Below are positions 34,301 to 48,400 of a stretch of 64,000 bases of DNA, piece by piece. This DNA comes from Antedon mediterranea (taxonomy: Eukaryota > Echinodermata > Crinoidea > Comatulida > Antedonidae), in contig NC_092678.1 in assembly GCF_964355755.1 (NCBI RefSeq), positions 23,974,365 through 24,038,364 on the forward strand, given 5' to 3'. The notes under the pieces are model-generated. The model made no database searches and was not told where the DNA came from. It saw only the letters and a list, made by a program, of their open reading frames with translations. A program made the position numbers and the translations under genes. The first letter of the stretch is position 1. The number at the start of each line of letters is the position of its first letter.

Positions 34301-34402
34301 GGTAGTCATGTGATGCAGTTTCAACCAATCACGTTCACGTATTTACATAGGCTATGTAATATTAATATTTATTTTCATTAGAAATACTAATTCAACTAAA
34401 AC

Positions 34403-37400
34403 ATGAATAAAAGTGACAAGGAAAAAGGAAGAGGAAGAGGGAGAGGAAGAGGTAGGTTTCACTCCGTTGTATCTTCGTGTTTATTGATTAAAAAACAATT
34501 ATTGGTTCAAGTTTTTAACACCTTTTTTTAAAATGGAGATATATTGAGTTTTTTAATGTATAGAAACAGACTTACTATAAATATAAATAAACTTACCATA
34601 AGTATAAAACTGGCTATTACTCGAACCATGTTACCCATGTCTTTATTATACAACTATGATATTGCCACATTGTGGTGATGACAGATAAAAAACCAATTAG
34701 ATTGTAATACCTGCAAAACGATTTTGTTTTTCATATCCAAAGATAGCCAACCTAGAAAAACGATACCTCAGGTTGGAAACCGTGACAAGACAGAGATTAA
34801 GCATGAAGAAGGTATAAACTTGTGTTTTTAAATTCAATTAATTAATTGTGTGTTAAAACATATAAAAACATTCAAAACTTGTTTTTTTTAAATAGGCTCC
34901 GAACTATTATTTCTACCCACAATGATCTACTTGTTTTGTAAAATTGGAATAAAATAAAGATTATTCTTTCTTTACTTCTTTCAGTTCCTAATGGCGTGTT
35001 GATGGAAGTGGCGAGGGAACTACCAAGAAACGAATGGAAAAACGTATTTAGGTCATTGATGAAAGAGTATATAACTTTAAAAGATAAATCATTTAACATT
35101 GAGACAAGAATCGAGGAAATTGAGCATAAAGCCCCCAATGACCTACAAGAGATCAAGTATCAAGCTTTAATGAAATGGAAGAATTGCATGGGTAAGGACG
35201 CCACCACTGGCCGACTAAAGGAGGCTCTTACAACGAACAAATTGAAAGGAATCTCAGACAAAATTGACGCATTTGTAACTAAAGGTACCGTATATTGGGA
35301 GTTTGTTTTATTATTTTTAGTCTCTTCTTTCTCCACTTAAACACGGTATTCCTCAAATAGCTGCTGTTACACATATCCAAATTATTCTGCTCTTTCATAT
35401 AATTGGAAAATTGTATTATTATCCATTAACATGCTATTGCCTTTTTATGAGAAACTGTTGCAATTTCAGAAAAGAAAACAGAAAAGGCAGCAATGGTAAA
35501 AGAAGATCAAAAATCGTTTTCAGAAGATACCCTACGGGCGTTACTTCAAAGAGTACAGTCTGACGTTGTAAAATTCAAACAAAACCCAAGTGAGTACATT
35601 GAAAATAAAAAGGCATTCATGGAGGATATTGTAAGCATGTGGAACACACCACATCGTGGAGATGCACATATTGTAATTGGTGTTAACGAAAATTTTGAGA
35701 ACGATGTTACCACTGATAATGAATTTGTTGGTATACAAGAAGAAGACAGGCGAGACAATTCATTTTATAACGCACACTTCGATGAAAACTATTTCAACTA
35801 CAAACCGGATTTTGTTTACACCGAAAAATCTATATGCATTAAAGGTCAGTCAACCAAGACGTGCTTTGGTGTTTTTATTGTACGACATAATGAAGACAAG
35901 GCTAAAACTGAACCATGCGTAACAAAGATGAGACTTCCAAATCCAGATACAAGTTGGATGCCTGACTTAGTATTGGTCCGATCGAAAGGTGAAACAAAAT
36001 ATGCTGATGGACAGTTTCTTGATGATATTCACAATTGGTTTGGAAGTTCACGTACGCATACTTCAACATCGACATCAAAACAAGAAGGTTCTCAAGTTAA
36101 GCAGTTTCTGGAGTATACAGATAATTTCATGAAAACTAGGGCATTTGTCCTAATAACTGACTGTCCATTAGACGCACACAGCGACGCTAACAATAACATT
36201 AGTGATATAGGTTGTGTAAATTGGGTGAAAGTTTTCGACTTTGACATCAACAGTCCAAAATCTGGGATTTTAAAAGAATGCCAAGATATTTTAGATACGG
36301 TATTGAATAAAACAACTTGGACAAATCAGCCTGTCGACCTAAATACCAGATCTACTAATTGGTATTTTCCATTGGGAAACACTATTGAGCAAGAACATGT
36401 GCTTCAAGATTTTGCTTCTTGGAAAACTAAAGCTAGTGGATCGTTCGACATGAACTGTACACAATTAGCAGAATACTGCGCATCAAGAATTCCTTTAACT
36501 GCACTGGTTCTTTGGTATGGCAAAACGAGTCCCAAATATCTATCACGTTTACTATTTTCTGTTGACGTTAAATTAGCCGGCTCTTACAAGCTGATATTAT
36601 GCTGTAACGACAGGACTGCAGACGAGATCTCAGAGTTAAAGCATGCCGTAAGTCAGGATGATGACAACACCATTATTTCCGACATATCTCTCGAGACTGT
36701 TTGTGAAGCTATCAAGCAATCACATACAATTGAAAAGTCAAGTCATAAATATAAAGACTTTCAATTACCACGGGGAAAACCTCATCAAATCCTAGAAATT
36801 CAGCCTAAAGACGCATTGTGGTTAAAAGTGTGTGTTGAAGTGCTTTATCTGAATCATGACTACCGAGTAGAAAATGAAGTAGACGACGAGAAGTTGGGGT
36901 TTGAATTCCATCGTGGAGGCGTTTTGACATGGAATGAACTAAAGATAGGAGGATATGATGCAACCAGAGATCTAACGGATACAATCAAATCAGCAGTGGT
37001 CAATAATATCAGAGAGTCTAAATCGGGAATCATTGAGCTCTATCACGACCCTGGATCCGGTGGAACCACTCTTGGTAGAAGGGTTCTGTGGGAAATACAT
37101 TTATCAAACAAAGCTCCTTGTGTAAATGCCACATCCTCACACGACATCAAAGCACTTTCTAAAAGAATTGAGTTTTTGTATCAGCACACTCTTCTTCCCA
37201 TTGTCGTATTGTTAGATGGTAGTGATAACATTTTCTGCCGGCAACTTCTGAAAATATTGGAAAACTGTATAGTTGTCATTCTTCTCGTACAACGAACTGT
37301 ATCAAAAATACGGAGTACAAAAGATCGTTTTTATCTCACTGGAAAGGTATCTGAAAAAGAAGCAGCAAACATTCTTTTTGCATTCTTAAGGTATACCAGC

Positions 37401-39617
37401 GATAAACAGAGGTTAGCACTTACGGATGTGGCGACGAGTGTGAACAAAAATGATGTGCATGTTTTTGAGTTTGGTCTGGCTGCCTATGAAGAGAAATATA
37501 AGGGTGTACATTCGTATGTCAAAGGCTATCTTGAGTATGATCCCACAAAGCAACTTTGTGGATGGCAACGAGTAGTCTCTTTTCTTGCATTGGCCTATTA
37601 CTATGGCCATGCATCTATTCCTGCTCAATTCTTTGCAGAAATGCTTAGAGTTAGCAAGAAATCGGTAGTTACACTTGAAAATATAAAAGGAGAGAAATTT
37701 ATCATTGAGACGTCTAAAAATGGAATCAAGAAGTGGAGGATAACACATTATGCTATAGCAAGAGAGATATTGGAGCAATTGTTAGGACAAAGCGAAGGAG
37801 CTACAGGTGAAGAAAACCTTTCAATTGATGCAAAAAGAAAAATTGGCAAACTGACATGTGACTTGATAGAAGCTGCTTCTAACACAATCAATAATAAGAT
37901 CAAGTGTGAAGACGTTATGAATGTATTCTCCTCCATGATCATTATTCGCAATTCCGAAAACGACGACGTCAACCAGAAAAAGAAGATAAAACCAAAATTG
38001 TCAAGATTAATGTCTGACATTCCTTCCGAATCACCTTATGAAGAGCGTTTGGAAGTCCTGCGAAAACTTATTGATTGTTTCCCACAGTATGCGAGTGGAT
38101 GGGCACATCTTGGTCGATTCTATTGTATGTGTAGACAAAACGAAATACCTAAAGCTATCGAATGTATTACGAAAGCTATTGATCTACAAGAAGAGATAAA
38201 ACTAACTGATGGTGATCAACATAATAAGGAACTCAGTAACATGTTTCACATGTTAGGTTGTGCTTATAATTACGATGTAAGAAGTATCATTGGAGATGCA
38301 ACAGATTCACAAGATCATGAGACTTTAGAAAAGTGTGTGGAAAGTACACAGTTGGCAATTGATAATTTCATTAAATGTAGAAAATATGTACTACAAGGCC
38401 GCGGACAAACGTACGGTTACAACGGCGAGTTATCTGCAAGACTGACTTTTATTGAATTTATTAAAGACCGCTGCTTCTCAATCGGGTTATCAATCGAAGA
38501 ATTTCTGAAACGCAAAGAAGCTTCCCATTCGTCCAAAGAACTGGTTAGGGAGTGTTTTTCAAAATGTGAAATGTTGATATTAGAATGGAACGACATTTTT
38601 GACGAAGAATATGGCTCTGCATTTTCTGAGAATGTCAATAGGTTTCACCTTGTGTTTAAAGGAGTCGAAAATGCTCTGAAGATGTGGAGTGACGAAAATA
38701 GTGTTCGGAACCGACGAAGTAAAATTACAGCTTACAAATTAAAATACAGAAGTCATAAACAGATTACTAGTATCGACATGGTAACCTCTCCCGACGATGT
38801 TAAGAAGATCGTACAATTACATGAAGCTAATATCAACCAGATATGTGAGGAGCATACAACTGATTACAGTCTTGATTATGACGCAATAAGTTGGATTCGA
38901 GCAATCCGATCACCTTTATGCAAGCCAACATACACTATAGAAAAGGTAATTGGTTACGTTCAGAAATGGTACGCGGAAAATCAAAAATCACCACGGGCAG
39001 TGTATTATATGTTTGCTCTTAATCTGCTACTTGGCATTGGGGTAAACCGACAGCCTGGCTTATCAGCAAACTTTAAAATAGCGAAGAACTTACTTCAAGA
39101 TCTTCAAAAGATAAACACCGTTGTCAGTACACCAGGATTAGCACTAGAGTGGATAGGCAAAGGTGACGGTATTAGTCGATTGGTTGAGCATCGCACCCTT
39201 AAGTTAAAATCCCAAAGTAATACAGTGTTTTGGAAAAGTGCTACGGTAATACCGTTACTAGATGTCCAATATGGTCACATTGTCGACTCAAGCAAACGAG
39301 TGAGCGGACGCATTAATTTAATGTCAAAAACAGTAGGAGCAATGACTAATCCCATTAGTGTATCATTCGATCCAATTCATGAAAAACTTTATGGCGAAAG
39401 GTTTAACCAAAACCCAGTTGCTTTCAACCTTGCATTTACTATGAATCATGGATTAAAAGCCTACAACGTATGCGAAGTTAAACGTATCAAATGTAAAGAA
39501 TGCAATTTAACATTTGAATACTCAGCCTTAGACAAACCAAATACTAAGTACTATAATTGCCCATGCAATCGTGGCAGGCCTATTCGAATAGAATGTGACA
39601 ATTTCCAAGACTATTAA
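34403..39617 (+). CDS. SAMD9L: SAMD9/SAMD9L-like protein with N-terminal Death domain, 4 exons, 1521 aa
   Basis: Exons 34403-34451, 34743-34811, 34985-35284 and 35470-39617, all phase-consistent; the last carries 1382 codons including the stop. SAMD9-family proteins are large cytosolic innate-immunity and growth-control factors; in mammals they restrict poxviruses and inhibit translation, with tRNA-cleaving activity in the AlbA_2 region. Domain order here: Gly-Arg repeats (9-16); helical Death-type domain (about 44-139: VARELPRNEWKNV, ALMKWKNCMG, LKEALTTNKLKGISDKI); AlbA_2-like region (190-300: WNTPHRGDAHIVIGVNE); middle region; STAND-type P-loop NTPase with a degenerate Walker A (DPGSGGTTLGRR, ~665) and Walker B (IVVLLDGSD, ~715); TPR-like helices (~1000-1120); C-terminal OB-fold-like segment (HIVDSSKRVSGRINL) and cysteine pairs near the end. 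Length is close to human SAMD9 (~1589). The SAM domain of vertebrate members is absent. The acceptor of exon 2 was chosen because only ...CCAAAG/ATAGCC keeps the frame open. Confidence 0.88.
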
Positions 39618-39717
39618 GTAAATATCTTACTTACTCAAATATTCTAATGGTTATCAAAACAAAATAACATTGGAATGCAATCCGTATTTGATTCATTTTT
39701 TGTCTTGTTTTTATTTC

Positions 39718-39723
39718 AATAAA
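39718..39723 (+). terminator. candidate polyadenylation signal of the SAMD9-like gene
   Basis: AATAAA about 100 nt after the stop codon. Confidence 0.5.
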
Positions 39724-40077
39724 TGCATGTAGGTTTGGTGACAGCTTAAAGCTGCTTTTTTACCTTTCAATTATTTCTTTGTGAAAGGAATCCTCAATTT
39801 GATATGCGATTTGGTAAACAGAACTGGTGTATTCAATGTGTATTATTACTAATTAGGTGACCTTCTGCGCCTTTGTTTAAGCAAACTTAACATTTTGATG
39901 TTTATAAGTTGTATGAATTGTATTTATTATAATTTGATTCCGATCTTTTTCTATCGTAGCCTAGATTATCAAATATCATAAACTTTAAACCAATAATGTA
40001 CCCTAGAAGCACAAGACCTAAGAACTAATTAAACTTTATGGTTCCTCAATTTCTTCTTACTTCGCCAGAAAAATAAT

Positions 40078-40560
40078 TATTTATCAAGGCCCAAAACTAT
40101 AAAGATTATTTTACCCTAAGAATTTTAAATTCTAAATATGACTGTTCATTAATTTCACTATTTAGTTTAAATGTTCCTGGTCGTACACGAAATAGACATT
40201 TATTGCATATTCCTTTTAGCCGTGTCGACTGTACTAAGAGGGGACTTTTTCATAGACTACCTTATACATTTAATAATCTAAATAGCAATCATATCGATAT
40301 TTTTAATGATAGACTTGGTTATTTTAAGAGGACGATGATGTGTTCACTTCTTGAACAGTCTGCATAACCTGTTTTAATTGAAATTTTTTATGGCATGCCA
40401 ATCTATGTTTTATATATATATTTATATATTTTATCTGTATTTTATTGTTAACCGTTTTTGATGTTGTATTGTTTTATGTTTCAAACCTGTTAGTGGCGGT
40501 ATTTATCGCTGTTGGTTTTAATTGAATAAAATAAAATAAAAATAAAATAAAATGATGAAA
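40078..40560 (+). mobile_element. 5'-truncated LINE with ORF2 C-terminal remnant and (AAATA)n tail
   Basis: A degraded open frame ending with TAA at 40365-40367 reads LFSLNVPGRTRNRHLLHIPF, then SRVDCTKRGLFHRLPYTFNN and ...LGYFKRTMMCSLLEQSA-stop. That matches the arrangement of the reverse-transcriptase C-terminus of non-LTR elements (P-x-x-RT...F...P...N-L...FK). A ~190-bp 3' region and an AATAAAATAAAATAAAAATA tail follow. The frame is closed by a stop at about 40078. Clade unresolved; unrelated to the 12091 copy by eye. Confidence 0.65.
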
Positions 40561-41245
40561 AATGTTTACGCTTAAAATAAAAAATTGTTTGTTAGTCAGA
40601 TATTGTTTCTTTTAATTATTAATTCATTTCCTGTATTTATTTATATGCTATAATACCGGTAATTACTAGCATCTGTTACTTAAATAAGTATCAGACATTT
40701 ATAATTCAAAATGTGAATATGTAATAGGCCTAATTATTATTGTTCATTTTATTATTATTTTACATTTTGACAATAACGATATGTGATAGTTTTGGTTTAG
40801 TAAATTACATTATAAGAATTCAGATAAATAAGCAATCTGTGTTAAAGCGTACCTATTGGAGAGTTTCCAATTTAAAAATTGGATAACAATGATATATATT
40901 ACAAATTGAAAACGTTTATTGTATTAATATTTTAGTAAAATAGTATATCAGTATGTGACAATATACTGAAAAATACCTTGTATTGATCAAAATATTTGAC
41001 GACCGTATTGTAAATTTGGGTCTAACAAGGAATCCGATAATAAAAATTACATTTGTTTGATTATTGTCGCTGTCGTATGATAGCGGGTAACCTTAAAGAA
41101 ACTGTATTATTGTATTGTATTTGATTTAACTGTATAATTTTGCTTTGCGTTATTTATTTTAACTATATCATAATATTACCTATTATTGTCCGTTTTAACT
41201 ATTCTAATAATGATTTAATTACAGTTATAATGTAATTAGCATTTT

Positions 41246-41915
41246 GGATTACTAGTTTCAATAGGTTGAATTGGAGTGTTATTATGTATCCAGTATTGCT
41301 TACAATAATTTTACGGATGTTATACATAATATTAATAAATAGGTCTAATTTACTTACCTTTTGTTGTATTACTGTTGTTAACGCTTATCACTTTGTCTGG
41401 TATATGGTATAATAATCTGTTACTTAAGTTTATTAGTTAGTTAAGCATTAGTTCATAGAATGCATATTTCGTAGTATTTTCATACAGGTTAAAGAAGATT
41501 GTATTCATTGTAGAAAAATTATTTTTAAACAAGTAATTATGATAATATTTAAAAATAAAATAAAGTTGATTACTAGTTTTAATAGGTTGATTGGAATTTT
41601 ATTATTCATAGTATTGCTTACAAAATAATGTAACGGACATGGTACATTAAAAATAGGCCTTATTTACTTACTTTAATCATGCACTAAAGAAATAGTTGTG
41701 TTCATTTGTCATGCTTTCATTAACTATTGCCGATTGCTGTCAACGCTTTATAGTCTGGTGATGTGATAGTAGGATCATTTGTTACTTAAGTTTATTACTG
41801 TAATTAGCATTAGTTCATAGAATGCATATTTCGTGGTATTCAGGTTAACTGAAAAGAAGATTGCATTCATTTCTAAACCTGTAATATATGATAATCTTTA
41901 AAAATAAAATAAAGC
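41246..41915. repeat. tandem duplication of ~330 bp upstream of the SLC26A gene
   Basis: Copies at about 41246-41566 and 41567-41915 share, in order, GATTACTAGTTT(C/T)AATAGGTTGA, AGTATTGCTTACAA, TTACTTAAGTTTATTA, GCATTAGTTCATAGAATGCA, TATTTCGT(A/G)GTATT and AAAAATAAAATAAAG. They are roughly 75-80 percent alike with indels. Non-coding, ending 550 bp before the SLC26A start codon. Confidence 0.88.
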
Positions 41916-42462
41916 TTGCATAGACGAATTAATTCATTTTGTGTTTTGTTTTTTTATTTATTTTTAACTATAATTTATTCAAAAATCTGACTCGACTGAA
42001 ATTCATTCTGAAATGTACCGATATACGCAATCCACACTCCTAATATATATAACGTTAACACACCCGATATCCACTTAAATTACGCGGTAGCTATCACAAC
42101 ACCGAACGCTTTGTGAGCATGTACCGATATACATACTTGAATGCAAAGGTTGCGTTACTAAAGCTATCAATACAACTCTCTCTTGGTAAGAATAAGTACA
42201 GAAACAAAGGACCCATAGATTGGTATGTATTTTGCTCAATGAACCCACTATCGGTAGATTATATGTTATAATCTTTGTGGTGGATAACAATCATTTGAAG
42301 TTGTAGATTGTGTCAACATTGATATGCGTACCAGCAACTGCACGGCATATGCATATTGATAAAAACAATCAAGGTTAAATCATGGAGGATTTCCTCCATG
42401 GTTAAATGTAGTGATATTGGTAGTAATGAACAGATCTACGTTGGACGAGTAACGACGACAGC

Positions 42463-45400
42463 ATGAATGAACTTTCATCGGAAACAGGTTATGTAGAAAA
42501 TAACAAGAGTGTGAATATTGAAGAATGCGAAGTTTGTACTGAATCAGCATCAGCAGCAATAGACGGTGAGGATGTAGATAATAGACCTAATGTAGCAGAC
42601 AATACTTTAGCAGACGATAAGACAGGTATACCAGCAACTATCAACCTGCAACGATACGCCTTTACAACGCTATCCTTCGAAGAAAAGTATAAAACTACTA
42701 CTAAATCTCAGCATCACAAAACATGGCTGAAAAACGTCAGAATAAACAAGAACGTTTTATTGAATCTTATTTGGCAGCTGTTTCCAATTTTAAAATGGCT
42801 TCCACAGTACAAATTGAAGGATTATATTCTCGGCGATATATTAGGAGGACTGACTGTTGGGATTTTTTGCGTGCCTCAGAGTAAGTCTTAAATGTATATA
42901 TGACTGATTGTGTTTTTCCTAGAATAATATATAGTAGGCCATACAAATTGAAGGAGTCGAACAGGAGCCTAAAATCACCTTTAAACGATCATGGTTCAGT
43001 ACACAGAAGGCCTTTCACAAATATTTTGAATACACATTTAAATACTAAACTTTACATTGTTATACTATTTGTATAAACCAAGGTCAAAAGCTGGCTTACA
43101 TTCAGAACAAAATCAATACCTTTCTAAAGAATATAAAATGGCAGGAACGATTTGTAAACGAAACTGCCATACTAACATTTATTATAGACCTATTATTGGG
43201 TATTATTGGCATACATAGACCTATTATTGGCATGTATAATCAACATAGAACATTTGTATGGTATCAATCTATACCATGCTAACGTTTTGTTTTTTTTAGA
43301 ATGGGAAGTCATTTGTAGAACTTGTAGGAAGTACTTTGTGAACCATTGACCTATAACTTAGAAAACCCTGATGCTGTAAATAGCATTCTATGTATAATTC
43401 AAATGTTAGGAAATCATGCTATAGGCCTCATTTCTAATCGTTTTTAACTGTATTTAAACATTTTACCTTATCTTGTTGTCAATTGTATCGTTTTTGCTAC
43501 TTTGTATTTTTATCGTTTTAATTAGTAAAAAAAGTGAATTTCCATTTATGTGGAACAATACAATTTCTTGAATTTTTAATTAGGCGACATATTTTTTTAT
43601 AATTCATTTTCTAGGTATGGCATTTTCTTTAAATGCAAATCTTCCCCCGGTGTATGGCCTTTACGTTGCTTTCTTTCCCGTTATTGTGTATATTTTGATG
43701 GGAACATCTCACCATCTTTCCGTTGGTAAGCTGAATATTTAATAACGGTACTGTATTGAATCAATTTCATAATCACACAGACGTCACAAACATAGTTTAC
43801 GTGACCGTACAAAAAATAGGGCCTATCAACCTTTACACGGCGCACAATGTACCACTTATATCATTTCGGCCGAAGTACATATTCGTATAGAAGCAAATTT
43901 CACACTGGGTGGGTATACCAAAATGTACGCCTACCAAAATCAAATGTTCAACTATGTTACTAAAATATGTTTTCAATCTGTAGGTACGTTTGCCATTATA
44001 AGTATCATGGCGGCGAACGCAGTTGAAAAGATACTTGTCGACGTTGATTTCGACGCACTTTCTATAGACACTGGCGGATCTCAATCGCCTGATGACTTAC
44101 GCCAGATGGAATGGTTGAAAGTTCACACGACATTGTGTTTGCTTGTTGGAATCATACAAGTATGAGCCAAAATTAAGGGAGTGTTTAGAATGTACAGGCG
44201 AGGGATACCCGCGGCATACCTCGCACCTAATGCTTGGTTTCCACTAGGACGCAATTAAGGAACTACAGTTAACTAAACGCAACTAATTTAACCAATTACA
44301 AGCAATGGACAATCCAAACTGTCGCTTGTCTCTTTGATCAACTCGCTTGCGTTGCGCCTTACTGTACGTGAAACCATAGTTGGAACAGAGCTTAATCTAA
44401 AGAAAAATAATCTAGAGAATTTCCACCTCAACGAACATTAAATGATGGCCTAATATAGTTAAAAATCAATGATTGGTTTCAGGTAGTGATGGGGATATTT
44501 CGATTAGGCTTCATCACAATGTATCTGTCAAGACCAATACTACGTGGATTTACTACAGGGGCATCTTTCCATATTCTTGCAAGTCAATTCAAATATTTAT
44601 TCGGTTTGGAAGTAACTGCAAAACAGGGTCCTTTTGCAATGATATATGTAAGTAGACCTAAATAATTTTCAAATCTCCAAATTGAAAAGTACCGTATATA
44701 ATAAGCAATTATTTCATTCAAATTATTTTGATATGACATACAAACAAGAACATTCCAAACAGATAAAACCAGGTGCAAGGGAAAACAAAAATAATAATAA
44801 TCCAGTAAAAAAGATAAAGTAAAATAACGGAGAAAGAAAAAGAATCGGTACTACAGGTTTAGGCTTACACCATTTTTAATGTATTTGATCTTGAGTGAAG
44901 ACTTTTTTTTACCAAAATGGATAAGGAGGAAGGGGAGAAGTTCATTGTTTTCTTTCTAATATAGAAAAGAAGAATTTAAATTCAAAAATATTTTAAAAAC
45001 AGTAAGATCATGTTCTAGATTAAATGTGTTTCTTTTACAGATGTATATAGACATCCTTTCGCGTTTACGTGACTGCAATCCAGCGGCTGTTGTCATTTCT
45101 GTCATTTCTTTACTGGTACTAGTTGTGGCCAAGGAATTAATGCAGAAATACAAGAAAAAGTCCATACCAATTGAACTATTTGTTGTAAGTTAACTAAATA
45201 TAACTAGTTAGCGGTCACTATGTGTTTCCAGCAGAAAAGTATGGTTGAGAATATGTCGACCTTTCGGTTGTTATGCTACAAACTATAGGCCTATACAATA
45301 CTACAAAATTAGAAACATGTATCTACCGAAAACGCCACTAATATTACTAGTATTAAAGTGTCTAATGGTATTTTGTATTCATTATCTTCTATTTTATTCA

Positions 45401-48400
45401 TTTATTTGTAGGTTTCTGGATCAATTTTAGGGTCGTATTTTCTGAAATGGAATGATAAGTATGGTTTACCAATTATTGGTGACGTACCAACAGGGTAAAA
45501 TATCATCTTTTTTAAAATGTATTGTAAGCTACCTAAGACATGTATACAACACTACAATAACTAAATAACAAGTCGATCTCAAGACTCTATTAGACGATAG
45601 TTAGGCTATACCTAAAATATTATTGTTACTTTTACTGCAGAATTCCAAAACCAACTGTGCCTCCTATCGAACATTTTCCAAGTCTGTTGAAAGACGCCTT
45701 TGTAATAGCTTTGGTTTCATACGTTATGAATATATCTCAGGCAATGATCATTGCTAGCAAAAACAACTATCGTATCGATTCAAGTCAGGTAAATACTGTA
45801 TTACTACGTATTAAAATGCAAACAGCGCATGCGACTACTTGTGCGTATCACCGAACGAACGTGGTTCATATTACAAAGAATTACATTAAGGTGGAAAATG
45901 AATGTGGATAATCGATAAACAATAATTATTTAAAAAAACAAATTAAAATCCAAGGAAAATATTGACTAAAATGATACAAGATGAATGTAATAAATTACAC
46001 ACCTCACGAAACAATAAAACTTGTCCGAGGCTTAAAGATATAATATATATTATCTAAAATAAAAATAAAATACAATTTTATCATTTTTGTAGGAGTTTAT
46101 TGCGTATGGCTGTGGTAATGCCTTCGCTTCATTTTTCTCATGTTTCACCAGCTGTGGCGCCCTTGCCAGGACATTAATTTTTGACAATGTTGGAGCCAAA
46201 TCACAGGTTTGTCTTACTTAAAGTAAACGCATAACTAGGCTAATTACTTGCATTACAATACCAAAACAACATCGAAATTCACACACACAAAAGGACATGA
46301 GGCAACAATTACGATCATAAGAAAACAGTATATTGACAGTATTTGTTTTTTTTTTCTATAGATTGCTTCCCTTGTACAAATTATAATTGTGTTGGTTGTG
46401 CTTCTCTCACTCGGTCCATTATTTGAACCGCTACCAAAGGTAAAAATACAAAGTATAAAAATCATACTGTTACATTTTAAACATAAGTTTATACCAAAGA
46501 CTAAAAACACCAGACATTGTGACTGATGGACGGACCAATCAACCAAGATAACTAATGTAACACTTAGTATGGACCAATGCCTGATAATATTAACATCGAA
46601 AACTATGCCGTCGTAGAGAGTATGCCATATATGGAAAATGATGGACAGACGGACCAACCGACTATGATATATGACCGACATATGAACTACACTACTGCCA
46701 ACATTGGAATTATAACAACATAGTTTTGTATTGATTTGTTTAGTGTGTTCTAGCTTGTATCGTGATTACAGCATTAACTGGAATGTTTCGACAACTAGCA
46801 GACATCAAAGTTCACTGGAAAACTAGAAATTGGTGCGATTTGGTAAGCAATTCAATTTGATTCATTTCAATACAAATTTATGATTTAAACCAACCAATTA
46901 CGTAGTCCATAAAATATACTAATAAATTACATAATTATTATTCTAGTCGATATGGTTGGTGACGTGGCTTAGCGTGAGTTTGTTAGGAGTAGCTGTTGGT
47001 CTACTGGTTGGGGTGGGGTTTTCATTTCTGTCAGTTGTTGTACGTACGCAAAGGCCACAATGTGTAATGCTAGGTGAGGTTGTCGATACAGAGATATACA
47101 AGGAAGTTGGTCTGTATGATAAGGTAAGATTTAAATATATATATATATCCTATATATTAAAAATAAAGAAAAGTAAAAAATAAATGTAGTTTTGAACTGT
47201 CATTACTCATTACGTGACCCTTACTTACTATTTATCTTTAGTGTTATCCTCTACCTGGATTTAAAATATTTCAAATGAAGGCTTCATTGTACTTCGCAAA
47301 CGCCGAATATTTTAAAGACACCCTTGTACAAATGACAGAAATCAACCCAGATGAGTTATCGATGCAAAAACAAGATGACACGAACAATAAAGTAACTAAA
47401 AGGAAGTCTCATAAGGTAACTAAGTAACTAAAAGAAAGTCTCAAAAGGTAACTAAGTCACTAAAAGAAGGTATCAAAAGGTAACTAAGTAACTAAAAGAA
47501 GGTATCAAAAGGCAACTAAGTAACTAAAAGAAAGTCTCAAAAGGCAACTAAGTAACTAAAAGAAAGTCTCAAAAGGCAACTAAGTAACTAAAAGAAGGTA
47601 TCAAAAGGTAACTAAGTAACTAAAAGAAGGTATCAAAAGGTAACTAAGTAACTAAAAGAAGGTATCAAAAGGTAACTAAGTAACTAAAAGAAGGTATCAA
47701 AAGGTAACTAAGTAACTAAAAGAAAGTCTCAAAAGGTAACTAAGTAACTAAAAGAAAGTCTCAAAAGGTAACTAAGTAACTAAAAGAAGGTATCAAAAGG
47801 TAACTAAGTAACTAAAAGAAGGTATCAAAAGGTAACTAAGTAACTAAAAGAAAGTCTCAAAAGGTAACTAAGTAACTAAAAGAAAGTCTCAAAAGGCAAC
47901 TAAGTAACTAAAAGAAGGTATCAAAAGGTAACTAAGTAACTAAAAGAAGGTATCAAAAGGTAACTAAGTAACTAAAAGAAGGTATCAAAAGGTAACTAAG
48001 TAACTAAAAGAAGGTATCAAAAGGTAACTAAGTAACTAAAAGAAAGTCTCAAAAGGTAACTAAGTAACTAAAAGAAAGTCTCAAAAGGTAACTAAGTAAC
48101 TAAAAGAAAGTCTCAAAAGGTAGCTAAGTCACTAAAAGAAAGTCTGAAAAGCTAGCTAAGTCACTAAAAGAAAGTCTCAAAAGGTAACTAAGTCACTATA
48201 AGAAAGTCTCAAAAGGCAACTAAGTAACTAAAAGAAAGTCTCAAAAGGTAACTAAGTAACTAAAAGAAAGTCTGAAAGGTAGCTAAGTCACTAAAAGAAA
48301 GTCTCAAAAGGTAACTAAGTCACTAAAAGAAAGTCTCAAAAGGCAACTAAGTAACTAAAAGAAAGTCTCAAAAAGTAACTAAGTCACTAAAAAAGGTATC

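Noticed and set aside
34070-34381. 103-codon frame directly before the SAMD9-like gene
   Set aside because: It spans the 60-bp duplicated block, has no domain, and ends before the real start; probably chance.
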